Source: CAYRHS01 sp964424125 (GTDB lineage: Bacteria > Actinomycetota > Acidimicrobiia > IMCC26256 > JAOSJL01). From it: a stretch of 5,996 bases of DNA. The notes under the pieces were generated by a model that saw only the letters and a list, made by a program, of their open reading frames with translations, was not told the DNA's origin and did no database searches. Shown here piece by piece: positions 1-5,222 of the stretch (positions are counted from its first letter, which is position 1; each line of letters begins with the position of its first letter). The position numbers were made by a program, and so were the translations under genes. Location of the stretch: positions 1 to 5,996 of the forward strand of contig CAYRHS010000177.1 of NCBI GenBank assembly GCA_964424125.1, in the 5' to 3' direction.

Positions 1-22
1 CGTCACCGCCCCGAGCCTTCCC

Positions 23-50
23 GGGAACCATCGCGGCGTGAACCGTCGTT
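23..50 (+). promoter_or_regulatory. Candidate ECF (SigE-type) promoter of the sigma factor operon
   Basis: GGGAAC (23-28) resembles the -35 element of actinobacterial SigE/SigH-class ECF promoters. CGTCGTT (44-50) supplies a -10-like CGTC 15 bases after GGAAC, or CGTT 18 bases after it. It lies directly upstream of the sigma gene and would give an autoregulatory loop, which is usual for this class. The transcript would begin within a few bases of the ATG pair at 55/58, and no Shine-Dalgarno is visible there. The match is by eye and the exact -10 is ambiguous. Confidence 0.55.
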
Positions 51-54
51 CTCG

Positions 55-564
55 ATGATGTCGGACGGAGTGCCGACGTGGGAGGAGGTCGCCCGCGACC
101 ATGGGCGCTTCCTCTACAACGTCGCCTACCGCCTGGCTGGGAACGATGCGGACGCCCAGGACGTGGTCCAAGAGGCCCTGGTGCGAATCCGCCGGGGTCT
201 GGAGAGCTACGTCCCGGGGTCACTGGAAGGCTGGTTGGCACGGATCGTGACGAACACGTTCCTCGACGAGGTCCGACGTCGGAAACGGCGTCCCGCCGAT
301 GCGCTACCCGACGACCCGGACCTCGTCGTTCCGCCGACGCCCGCGGCCGACGAGGTGACGACCGCCCTCTCGGACGAAGTCCAGACCGCCCTGGGCGACC
401 TGCCCGAGGAGTTCCGCACCGCCGTGGTGCTCTGTGACGTCGTCGGGCTGTCCTACGAGGAGATCGCGGACGTGACCGGTGTCCCGGTCGGAACGGTCCG
501 CTCGCGCATCCATCGGGGACGCCGGCTCCTTCGGCCCCGACTCACCGGACTCGCACCGACATGA
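55..564 (+). CDS. sigE: ECF RNA polymerase sigma factor, SigE-like
   Basis: This is a 169-residue extracytoplasmic-function sigma factor, which directs RNA polymerase to stress promoters. Region 2 spans about residues 11-78 and includes the DAQDVVQEAL core-binding helix (34-43) and a basic end (DEVRRRKRRP). Region 4 spans about 105-162, with LPEEFRTAVVLCDVVGLSYEEIA followed by the helix-turn-helix GTVRSRIHRGRRLLR (146-160). The LCDVVGLSYEEIA and VRSRIHRGR wording is close to what I recall of mycobacterial SigE. No C-terminal extension is present, so this is a minimal ECF factor. The start is ATG 55 or the adjacent ATG 58; neither has a Shine-Dalgarno, so the message may be leaderless. The stop overlaps the next start by 4 bases (ATGA, 561-564). 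The family is certain; the sigE orthology and symbol are inferred from similarity and neighbours. Confidence 0.93.
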   Translation: MMSDGVPTWEEVARDHGRFLYNVAYRLAGNDADAQDVVQEALVRIRRGLESYVPGSLEGWLARIVTNTFLDEVRRRKRRPADALPDDPDLVVPPTPAADEVTTALSDEVQTALGDLPEEFRTAVVLCDVVGLSYEEIADVTGVPVGTVRSRIHRGRRLLRPRLTGLAPT

Positions 565-1118
565 GCGACGACCCCCGCAACCGCGCACCCGGTCCTTCCG
601 AGGGCGAGCTGTCCGAGGACCTGATCTCTGCCTACCTCGACGACGAGCTCGACCCGTCCGCGCGGCGCGCGGTGGAGGAGCGCCTGGCCGAGTGGGAGCC
701 GTGGCGCGTGGTGCTCGACGAGGTTCGCGCGGCACGTGAGGCGGTGCGGTCCCTGCCCGTCCGGGAGCCACCGGCGGGCTTCTGGGAGCGCCTCCGAGCC
801 GATCTCGGCGCGGAGGAGGAGCCCCGCCTGGCCGCGGTCGCGGACGTGACGCCCCTGCGTCGGGAGCCGACGGCGGCGTCGCCGGTGACGCCGGCGCGAG
901 CCGGCCGCCGCCGCCCGCGGGTCCTCCGCTGGGCGGCCGCAGCGGCCGCGGTGGCGGCGGCTGCTGCGCTCTTCGTCGTCCCGAACGGCAACAAACGAAG
1001 CGACGTCCAGCCGTCGGTGTCCGAGCTGGCCGACACCGCGTCCGCGACCCAGTCCACGGCGGGTGACCCGATCAGCGCGCTCGTGCCCGTGGGCATGGAA
1101 GTGGGGCCGGGACGGTGA
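561..1118 (+). CDS. rseA: Transmembrane anti-sigma factor, RseA-like, zinc ligands absent
   Basis: This 185-residue protein is the likely inhibitor that keeps the upstream ECF factor at the membrane. The N-terminal cytoplasmic domain has the anti-sigma-domain signature LISAYLDDELDPSARRAVEERL (residues 21-42), given here as two parts, LISAYLDDELDP and SARRAVEERL. The zinc motif of this family, HxxxCxxC, should fall at 41/45/48, but the residues there are Arg41, Trp45 and Trp48 (RLAEWEPWR). There is no cysteine in the protein. A basic stretch (RRRPRVLR, 117-123) precedes one Ala-rich membrane helix at about 124-140, then an extracytoplasmic tail of about 45 residues. The topology is therefore N-in/C-out. 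The start overlaps the sigma stop (ATGA) and the end overlaps the rseB start (GTGA), so translation is coupled. No clear Shine-Dalgarno is seen, which fits reinitiation. The role is inferred from domain, topology and position; no sequence feature shows how it is cleaved. Confidence 0.85.
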   Translation: MSDDPRNRAPGPSEGELSEDLISAYLDDELDPSARRAVEERLAEWEPWRVVLDEVRAAREAVRSLPVREPPAGFWERLRADLGAEEEPRLAAVADVTPLRREPTAASPVTPARAGRRRPRVLRWAAAAAAVAAAAALFVVPNGNKRSDVQPSVSELADTASATQSTAGDPISALVPVGMEVGPGR

Positions 1119-2107
1119 GGACGGTGCTCCGGAGCACCGGGTCGTTGCTGCTCGTGGGGGGCCTCGTGCTCGTCGGACTGCCCGTGGCGAGGGGCGCCGG
1201 TGTCGAGAGTGACGAGGGAGAGGCGGTCCTCGCCGAGGCGTACGAAGCGGCGCGCCACCACGACTTCCGGGGCGTCGTCGAGGTCGAATGGTCCGACGGG
1301 AACCGCTATCACGCGGAGCAGGTTCCCGTACGCGCCGTCGACGGAGTGATCGAGATCGACGGCGCACGGACCGTCGTGGCCACCGCGCGCGGCCACTTCG
1401 TGCGCGAGCACGATCGTTGGATCGGGCTATGGGGCGGTGACGACCTCACGAAGCGGCCCGAGCCCGGCAACAAGTACGAGTTCGTCGTCGGCACGGGCCG
1501 GCAGGTGGCGGGTCGGCCCACGACCACGGTCGAGATCCGCCACGACGGCGAGCTGCGTGAGCGCGCCTACATCGACGACGAGACGGGGATCATTCTCCGG
1601 CGGGAGCAGTACGACCACGCGGGCGAGCCGCAACGCGTCCTCACGTTTCGGGACGTCGAGCTCGTCACGGACGGCGACGTTCCTGCGGTTCCCTCGCTCC
1701 CGGAGGGTCCGGAACCCGCCGACGAGGGCGCCGCCGGCAACCTCCCGGCGCCCGCCGTCGTGGGTGAAGGGTGGGCGCTCCAGGCGAGCTACACGCTCTC
1801 CGACGGCACGGTACAGCGCTACTACACCGACGGCGTGTTCGGGCTGTCGCTCTTCGAGCAGGAGGGCGAGCTCGACTGGAACGCCCTGCCCGCCGGTGAC
1901 CAGATGGAGCTGGACGGCCACACCGCACGACGCTTCGTGGGGCCGAGTGGCGCGGTCGTCGTCTGGGAGATGGACGGTGTCGTGTACACGTCGGTCTCCG
2001 AAGTTCCCGTCGACGAGGTCGCGGCGATCGCCGACGACCTCGGCGGCGGCGACAGCTTCTTCGCGCGGGCGTTGCGCTTCGTGCTCTCGCCGTTCAGCCT
2101 GTTCTAG
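1115..2107 (+). CDS. rseB: RseB/MucB-like extracytoplasmic sigma-E regulator
   Basis: This 330-residue protein has an N-terminal secretion signal: Arg2/Arg6, hydrophobic core 8-22, likely cleavage near ARG-AG (25-29). The next domain (about 34-185) fits the LolA-like N-terminal half of RseB/MucB: DFRGVVEVEW, a GxxVAGRPTT segment (128-136), and YIDDETGIILRREQYDHAGE (152-171), matching the family's LWLDxxTGLLLRxxxxDxxGxxLE pattern. The C-terminal domain (about 215-312) fits MucB_RseB_C: GWALQASYTLSDGTVQRYYTDG, then GLSLFEQ, a DGHTARRF segment and a VxxDEVAAIADDL helix (cited here in pieces). In Gammaproteobacteria RseB binds the periplasmic part of RseA and shields it from the site-1 protease until lipid or LPS signals displace it. 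The same role is inferred here. It ends in a hydrophobic tail (FFARALRFVLSPFSLF, 315-330) that might touch the membrane. The GTG start is chosen for the 4-base overlap with the anti-sigma gene and for the signal peptide that follows directly. Confidence 0.75.
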   Translation: MRTVLRSTGSLLLVGGLVLVGLPVARGAGVESDEGEAVLAEAYEAARHHDFRGVVEVEWSDGNRYHAEQVPVRAVDGVIEIDGARTVVATARGHFVREHDRWIGLWGGDDLTKRPEPGNKYEFVVGTGRQVAGRPTTTVEIRHDGELRERAYIDDETGIILRREQYDHAGEPQRVLTFRDVELVTDGDVPAVPSLPEGPEPADEGAAGNLPAPAVVGEGWALQASYTLSDGTVQRYYTDGVFGLSLFEQEGELDWNALPAGDQMELDGHTARRFVGPSGAVVVWEMDGVVYTSVSEVPVDEVAAIADDLGGGDSFFARALRFVLSPFSLF

Positions 2108-2128
2108 CCGCCGTCCGGCCCCGCCACC

Positions 2129-2404
2129 TCAGGAGATCGGGACCGAAGCCTTGCGGCGGCGGAGGATGCGTCGCCGCTCCCGTTCCGAGGCACCGCCCCA
2201 GACGCCGTGCTCGATGCGGTAGCGGAGCGCGTACTCGAGACACTCGGTCTGCACGGGGCACTCGCCGCACACGCGGCGAGCGCGCTCGACGCCGACGCCA
2301 TCGGAGGGGAAGAAGAGGGACGGATTCTGTCCGCGACAGAGCCCTTCGCTCATCCAGGGCTGCTCGCGGTCGACGAGCTCGGGGAGTTCGGATCGGGTCT
2401 CCAT
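2129..2404 (-). CDS. WhiB-family iron-sulfur transcriptional regulator
   Basis: This 91-residue protein has the full WhiB signature: four cysteines, Cys23, Cys46, Cys49 and Cys55 (C-x22-C-x2-C-x5-C), which would ligate a [4Fe-4S] cluster, then the G-V-W-G-G turn (67-71) and a basic end (SERERRRILRRRKA, 73-86) that contacts DNA in this family. LCRGQNPSLFFPSDG and ECLEYAL are typical wording. WhiB proteins usually act bound to region 4 of the principal sigma factor and control septation, redox or stress genes. I cannot assign a numbered subtype; SERERRR resembles the WhiB2/WhmD group, but this is weak evidence. The start is the ATG at 2404-2402; the in-frame ATG at 2353 (residue 18) is possible because neither has a good Shine-Dalgarno. 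It is convergent with rseB, with a 21-base gap and no terminator hairpin visible between them. It is divergent from htrA, and a candidate ECF promoter lies upstream. Confidence 0.93.
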   Translation of the reverse strand: METRSELPELVDREQPWMSEGLCRGQNPSLFFPSDGVGVERARRVCGECPVQTECLEYALRYRIEHGVWGGASERERRRILRRRKASVPIS

Positions 2405-2419
2405 GGTCTCGATGGGTTC

Positions 2420-2446
2420 AACGACGGAGCGGGGGTAGGAGTTCCC
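2420..2446 (-). promoter_or_regulatory. Candidate ECF (SigE-type) promoter of whiB
   Basis: On the minus strand, GGGAAC (2446-2441) is followed after 17 bases by CGTT (2423-2420). The longer CGTCGTT (2426-2420) is identical to the one upstream of the sigma gene. The -10 lies about 15 bases before the whiB ATG, so the leader would be very short. A match of this size can occur by chance, and a housekeeping promoter for whiB could also exist. Confidence 0.4.
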
Positions 2447-2498
2447 GTAGCCTGGGTATGCGGGTGAAGAACCTGAAAGAAGTCTGAGAGGGTTTTTC

Positions 2499-2524
2499 GG
2501 AACGATCTCGCCCCACCCGCCGTT
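2499..2524 (+). promoter_or_regulatory. Candidate ECF (SigE-type) promoter of htrA
   Basis: GGAAC (2499-2503), with a preceding C at 2498, is followed after 17 bases by CGTT (2521-2524), which continues as CGTTT. This gives the same spacing as the whiB-facing candidate. The predicted start near 2531 leaves a leader of about 30 bases containing the GGAGG ribosome binding site. htrA genes are classic targets of SigE/AlgU-type sigma factors, which adds weight. The call is a by-eye motif match. Confidence 0.5.
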
Positions 2525-2552
2525 TCCGCATTGACGCCCCCCTACCCTCGCT

Positions 2553-2557
2553 GGAGG
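2553..2557 (+). promoter_or_regulatory. Ribosome binding site of htrA
   Basis: GGAGG lies 4 bases before the ATG at 2562. It supports that start over any later in-frame candidate. It is one of the clearest Shine-Dalgarno sequences in the window, in contrast to the sigma and whiB genes. Confidence 0.7.
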
Positions 2558-2561
2558 ACTG

Positions 2562-3917
2562 ATGGAGCAGGACCCGACCCGCCCCGCTGGCGCGGGTTTC
2601 GACGACGACACCACGCCCAGCGCATCGCCACCGTTCTCCGAGGAGCCGGCCGCGCCGGAGCCCCCCGAGCCATCGGCGTCCGGGTACGAACAGCCCTGGG
2701 CGGCATGGAGCAGCTCCGGGGGCTACGGGACCGGACCGGCCACCGAGCCCGCCTCGGCGGAGACCGGTGGGGGCGACGAGGGCGCGACCTGGCACGCCGC
2801 CCCCGAAGAGGGGGGCGGGTCCCGGCGGGGCCCGGGCGGGCTGCGGATGTTCGTGGCCGGTGCGCTCGTGGGCGCGCTCGTCGGCGCGCTGACGGCCGGT
2901 GGTCTCGTCTTCCTGAACAACGACGACAACGCCGCCACCACCACGGCGGCGTCCCAGGCAACTCCTCCGGCCGAGAACACCGTGTTCGACGAGAGCGAGC
3001 CGATGGACATCCAGGGCATCCTCGCCGTCGTGCAGCCCGCGGTCGTGAGCGTGCGCACCGAGGTGGCAGGCTTCGGTGGGCAGCAGGGTGAAGGCGCGGG
3101 ATCGGGCTTCATCATCAGCGCCGACGGCACCATCGTCACGAACGCACACGTCGTCGCGGGTGCCGAGTCGATCGAGGTCGACCTGAACGACGGCACGACG
3201 CTCGAAGCGAGCGTCGTGGGTACCGACGTGGCCAACGACATCGCGGTGCTCGACGTCGACGCCGATGGGCTGCCCGTCGTGAAGCTGGGCGATTCCACGC
3301 AGCTCGCGGTGGGTGACGAGGTCCTGGCGATCGGGAACGCGCTCGGCCTCGAAGGTGGACCGAGCGTCACGTCCGGCATCGTCTCCGCCGTCGATCGCTC
3401 GATCGAGACGGACCCGAGTCAGGGCGTGAGCACGACGCTCGAGCACACCATCCAGACGGACGCCGCGATCAACCGCGGGAACTCGGGTGGGCCGCTCGTG
3501 AACGCCCGGGGGGAGGTCGTCGGCATCAACACCGCGATCGCCGACCCGAGCTTCGCTCAGAACGTGGGCTTCGCCATTGCCGTCAGTGAGGCGTCGCCTG
3601 TCATCCAGAACCTCGAACAGGGGACGTTCCTCGGCGTGCAGATGCTCGGGGTCGAGGACGCGGCGGCGAGCGGCCAGGACGTCTCCGTCGACCAGGGTGC
3701 GGTCGTCGAAGGCGTCGAGGACGGCTCGCCGGCGGCCGACGCGGGGATCGAGGAGGGCGACGTCATCGTCGAGATCGACGGGAACGAGATCGCCGACACT
3801 TCCGACGTCAGCCAGGCCGTGCTCGAGAAGGAGCCCGGCGATCAGGTCACGATCGTCGTCGACCGCAACGGCGATCGTGTCGAGCTGGAGGCCACCCTCG
3901 GGAGCCGCAACGGATAG
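2562..3917 (+). CDS. htrA: HtrA/DegP-family membrane-anchored serine protease with PDZ domain
   Basis: This 451-residue protein is an envelope quality-control protease of the HtrA/PepD/MucD type. Residues 1-93 are an acidic, Pro/Gly/Ser-rich cytoplasmic tail, probably disordered. A membrane helix lies at about 96-118 (MFVAGALVGALVGALTAGG core) and places the catalytic part outside the cell membrane. The trypsin-like domain (about 150-350) has a complete triad: His196 in TNAHVV, Asp226 in NDIAVLDVD, and Ser308 in RGNSGGPL. One PDZ domain follows (about 356-448), with FLGVQMLGV, a GSPAADAGIEEGDVI stretch, IDGNEI and DQVTIVVDRNG. The single PDZ and long N-terminal tail are common in actinobacterial HtrA, whereas E. 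coli DegP is periplasmic with two PDZ domains. Next to a sigE-rseA-rseB operon it is a likely stress-regulon effector, and possibly a protease acting on the anti-sigma factor. The family is certain; the substrate is inferred. Confidence 0.95.
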   Translation: MEQDPTRPAGAGFDDDTTPSASPPFSEEPAAPEPPEPSASGYEQPWAAWSSSGGYGTGPATEPASAETGGGDEGATWHAAPEEGGGSRRGPGGLRMFVAGALVGALVGALTAGGLVFLNNDDNAATTTAASQATPPAENTVFDESEPMDIQGILAVVQPAVVSVRTEVAGFGGQQGEGAGSGFIISADGTIVTNAHVVAGAESIEVDLNDGTTLEASVVGTDVANDIAVLDVDADGLPVVKLGDSTQLAVGDEVLAIGNALGLEGGPSVTSGIVSAVDRSIETDPSQGVSTTLEHTIQTDAAINRGNSGGPLVNARGEVVGINTAIADPSFAQNVGFAIAVSEASPVIQNLEQGTFLGVQMLGVEDAAASGQDVSVDQGAVVEGVEDGSPAADAGIEEGDVIVEIDGNEIADTSDVSQAVLEKEPGDQVTIVVDRNGDRVELEATLGSRNG

Positions 3918-3948
3918 CCTGCGTGCTCCGCACCACAGGAGCCGCAGG
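3918..3948 (+). other. Intergenic RNA hairpin covering the downstream ribosome binding site
   Basis: The hairpin begins at the base after the htrA stop codon. CCTGCG (3918-3923) pairs with CGCAGG (3943-3948), T3924 is bulged, and GCTCC (3925-3929) pairs with GGAGC (3938-3942). The loop is GCACCACA. All 11 pairs are Watson-Crick and nine are G-C. No T-run follows, so it is not a standard intrinsic terminator. Both purine-rich candidates for ribosome binding, AGGAG (3937-3941) and AGGA (3946-3949), are wholly or mostly inside the stem. The structure may limit translation of the next gene, act as a weak terminator, or protect the htrA mRNA 3' end. Confidence 0.55.
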
Positions 3949-3954
3949 ATCGTG

Positions 3955-4272
3955 ATGGCCGACCACGTCGAGGATCTCGAGGAGGAGGAGCTCCCACCGC
4001 AGGGCCACGTGAAGGTCGTGTACCTGGGCCCCGTGGCTCCGCACTGGGAGATCCATGGGGTCCTCGGCGAACGCAGCGTCATCGACGCGTTCCGGACCCG
4101 GGCCATGGCGCGGCTCCAGCTCCTCCCACCCCACGATCCGCAGTTCCGGCGTAACCAGGCTCGGGTCGATCGTGACGCGGAACGGGAGCGTCTCGTCATC
4201 GAGTGGGACCTCGGCTTCGAGGAGGAGCCCGCCTCACCGAGGGCGCCCTCCGGTTCCCGCCGCGAAGCCTGA
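3955..4272 (+). CDS. Uncharacterised 105-residue acidic protein
   Basis: I do not recognise this protein. The start is ATG 3955, with AGGA 5 bases upstream; GTG 3952, immediately before it in frame, is an alternative with AGGAG 10 bases upstream. The N-terminus is acidic (DHVEDLEEEEL, 3-13). A compact middle follows with VKVVYLGPVAPHWEIHG (19-35), then a probable helix SVIDAFRTRAMARLQLL (41-57), PPHDPQFRRN (58-67), a charged helix (ARVDRDAERERL, 69-80) and VIEWDLGF (81-88). The last 17 residues look unstructured. There is no cysteine, signal peptide or membrane helix, so a cytoplasmic protein is likely. Ordered motif-like segments and plausible start signals argue for a real gene. It lies 37 bases after htrA in the same direction, separated by a hairpin, and converges with pstA. 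Co-transcription with htrA is likely but not shown. Confidence 0.75.
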   Translation: MADHVEDLEEEELPPQGHVKVVYLGPVAPHWEIHGVLGERSVIDAFRTRAMARLQLLPPHDPQFRRNQARVDRDAERERLVIEWDLGFEEEPASPRAPSGSRREA

Positions 4273-4321
4273 GGCGCCACCAAGCCTGGAGCCAGCCCGA
4301 CCGGCCGGACGAGCCCGCCGG

Positions 4322-5221
4322 CTACTGGGACTTGATGGAGAAGCGGGCGGCCACGAGGCGCGACAGCACGGTGAAGATGAAGACCAGCGCGACGAGCGTC
4401 AGCGCGGCCGCCCACGCGCGCTGCTGCGAGGCCGGGGCCGCCAAGGTGGCCTTGTCGAAGATCTGCGCGGCGAGGGTGGTGTTCTGCCCTTCGAAGATGT
4501 CCCAGTTGGTGGAAAGCGTCGTGCCGGTCACCAGGATGATCGGCGCGGTCTCGCCTGCGGCACGGGCGACGGCGAGCAAGGCGCCGCTGGTGAGTCCGGG
4601 GAGCGCGGCCGGGAGGACGACGCGCGTGATGGTCGTCCAACGCCGGGCGCCGAGCGCGGAGCTCGCCTGCCGCAGCTCGTCCGGCACGAGGCGCAGCATC
4701 TCTTCGCTGGACCGGACGACGATGGGCAGCATCAGGCAGGCGAGGGCCAGGGATCCGGCGAAGCCGGTGAGCTCGTTGAACCTGATCACCCAAACGATGT
4801 AGATGAACAGGCCCATCACGATCGACGGCACGCCGGTCATCACGTCGGTCATGAACCGGATGACGCTGGCCAGACGATTGTCCTTGCCGTACTCGTTCAG
4901 GTAGACGGCCGCCGCGATCCCGAGGGGGATGGCGAGCAGAGCGGCACACCCTGTGATCACGAGGGTGCCCGCCACGGCGGGACCCATCCCCGGTCCTTCC
5001 ACGAACTGGACGTTCGGGATGTCCTCGGTGAGGAAGGACCAGCTGATGAGGGGCGCACCCCGGGCCACGACGTAGCCGACGATGATGATCAGGGGGATCG
5101 CGGCGACGAAGAACGTCAAGATCATCGCCACGGTGGCGACCTTGTTCACGAGACGCCGGCGCAAGCTGCGCGCGCCCCCGCCGCCGAGTGCGGCCAGCGT
5201 GAGCGTGTCGGGTGCGGCCAC
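4322..5221 (-). CDS. pstA: Phosphate ABC transporter permease PstA
   Basis: This 299-residue inner-membrane permease of the high-affinity phosphate importer PstSCAB is about the usual family length. It has about six hydrophobic helices: roughly 29-52, 80-107, 125-147, 153-170, 206-234 and 269-291. The cytoplasmic EAA-type loop that docks the ATPase is at 182-222 (ELRQASSALGARRW, then LPAALPGLTSGALLAVARAAGET). The FMTDVMTGVPSIVMGLFIY stretch and AGETAPII are typical of PstA. The start is GTG 5221-5219, with AAGGGGG (5234-5228) 6 bases upstream, inside the end of pstC. Only one base separates the pstC stop from this start, so the two are co-translated in one operon. In most genomes pstB follows pstA. 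Here the stop at 4322 faces the end of a convergent gene 49 bases away, so pstB must lie elsewhere. Confidence 0.95.
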   Translation of the reverse strand: MAAPDTLTLAALGGGGARSLRRRLVNKVATVAMILTFFVAAIPLIIIVGYVVARGAPLISWSFLTEDIPNVQFVEGPGMGPAVAGTLVITGCAALLAIPLGIAAAVYLNEYGKDNRLASVIRFMTDVMTGVPSIVMGLFIYIVWVIRFNELTGFAGSLALACLMLPIVVRSSEEMLRLVPDELRQASSALGARRWTTITRVVLPAALPGLTSGALLAVARAAGETAPIILVTGTTLSTNWDIFEGQNTTLAAQIFDKATLAAPASQQRAWAAALTLVALVFIFTVLSRLVAARFSIKSQ

Positions 5222-5222
5222 G

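Noticed and set aside
453..1411. Long minus-strand open frames opposite the anti-sigma and rseB genes (304 and 259 codons)
   Set aside because: They are Arg/Ala-rich and featureless, and antisense to a coupled operon with recognisable families.
2531..2536. TTGACG as a housekeeping -35 for htrA
   Set aside because: No -10 hexamer resembling TANNNT lies 16-19 bases downstream, and that position would fall on the ribosome binding site.
2405..2614. N-terminal extension of WhiB to 2614
   Set aside because: It would run through the divergent promoter region and into the htrA start. WhiB proteins are about 80-130 residues and the signature begins after residue 20 from the ATG at 2404.
3478..3510. 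GGGAAC followed by CGT-like bases inside htrA as another ECF promoter
   Set aside because: It lies in coding sequence at the catalytic-serine codons (Arg-Gly-Asn-Ser-Gly-Gly), which explains the bases, and no CGTT sits at the right spacing.
3577..3954. N-terminal extension of the 105-residue gene back to 3577
   Set aside because: The added part is a Ser/Arg-rich out-of-frame reading of htrA. Start signals at 3952/3955 mark the real beginning.
4304..4322. GCCGG/CCGGC inverted repeat between the 105-residue gene and pstA as a bidirectional terminator
   Set aside because: The stem is only 5 bp with a 9-base loop, there is no T-run on either strand, and it overlaps the pstA stop. It is expected by chance in GC-rich sequence.
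2418..4949. Minus-strand open frame of 843 codons spanning htrA, the 105-residue gene and part of pstA
   Set aside because: The translation is low-complexity and Arg/His/Asp-rich with no domain. It lies opposite genes with clear catalytic and membrane motifs, and is a typical antisense shadow in GC-rich DNA.
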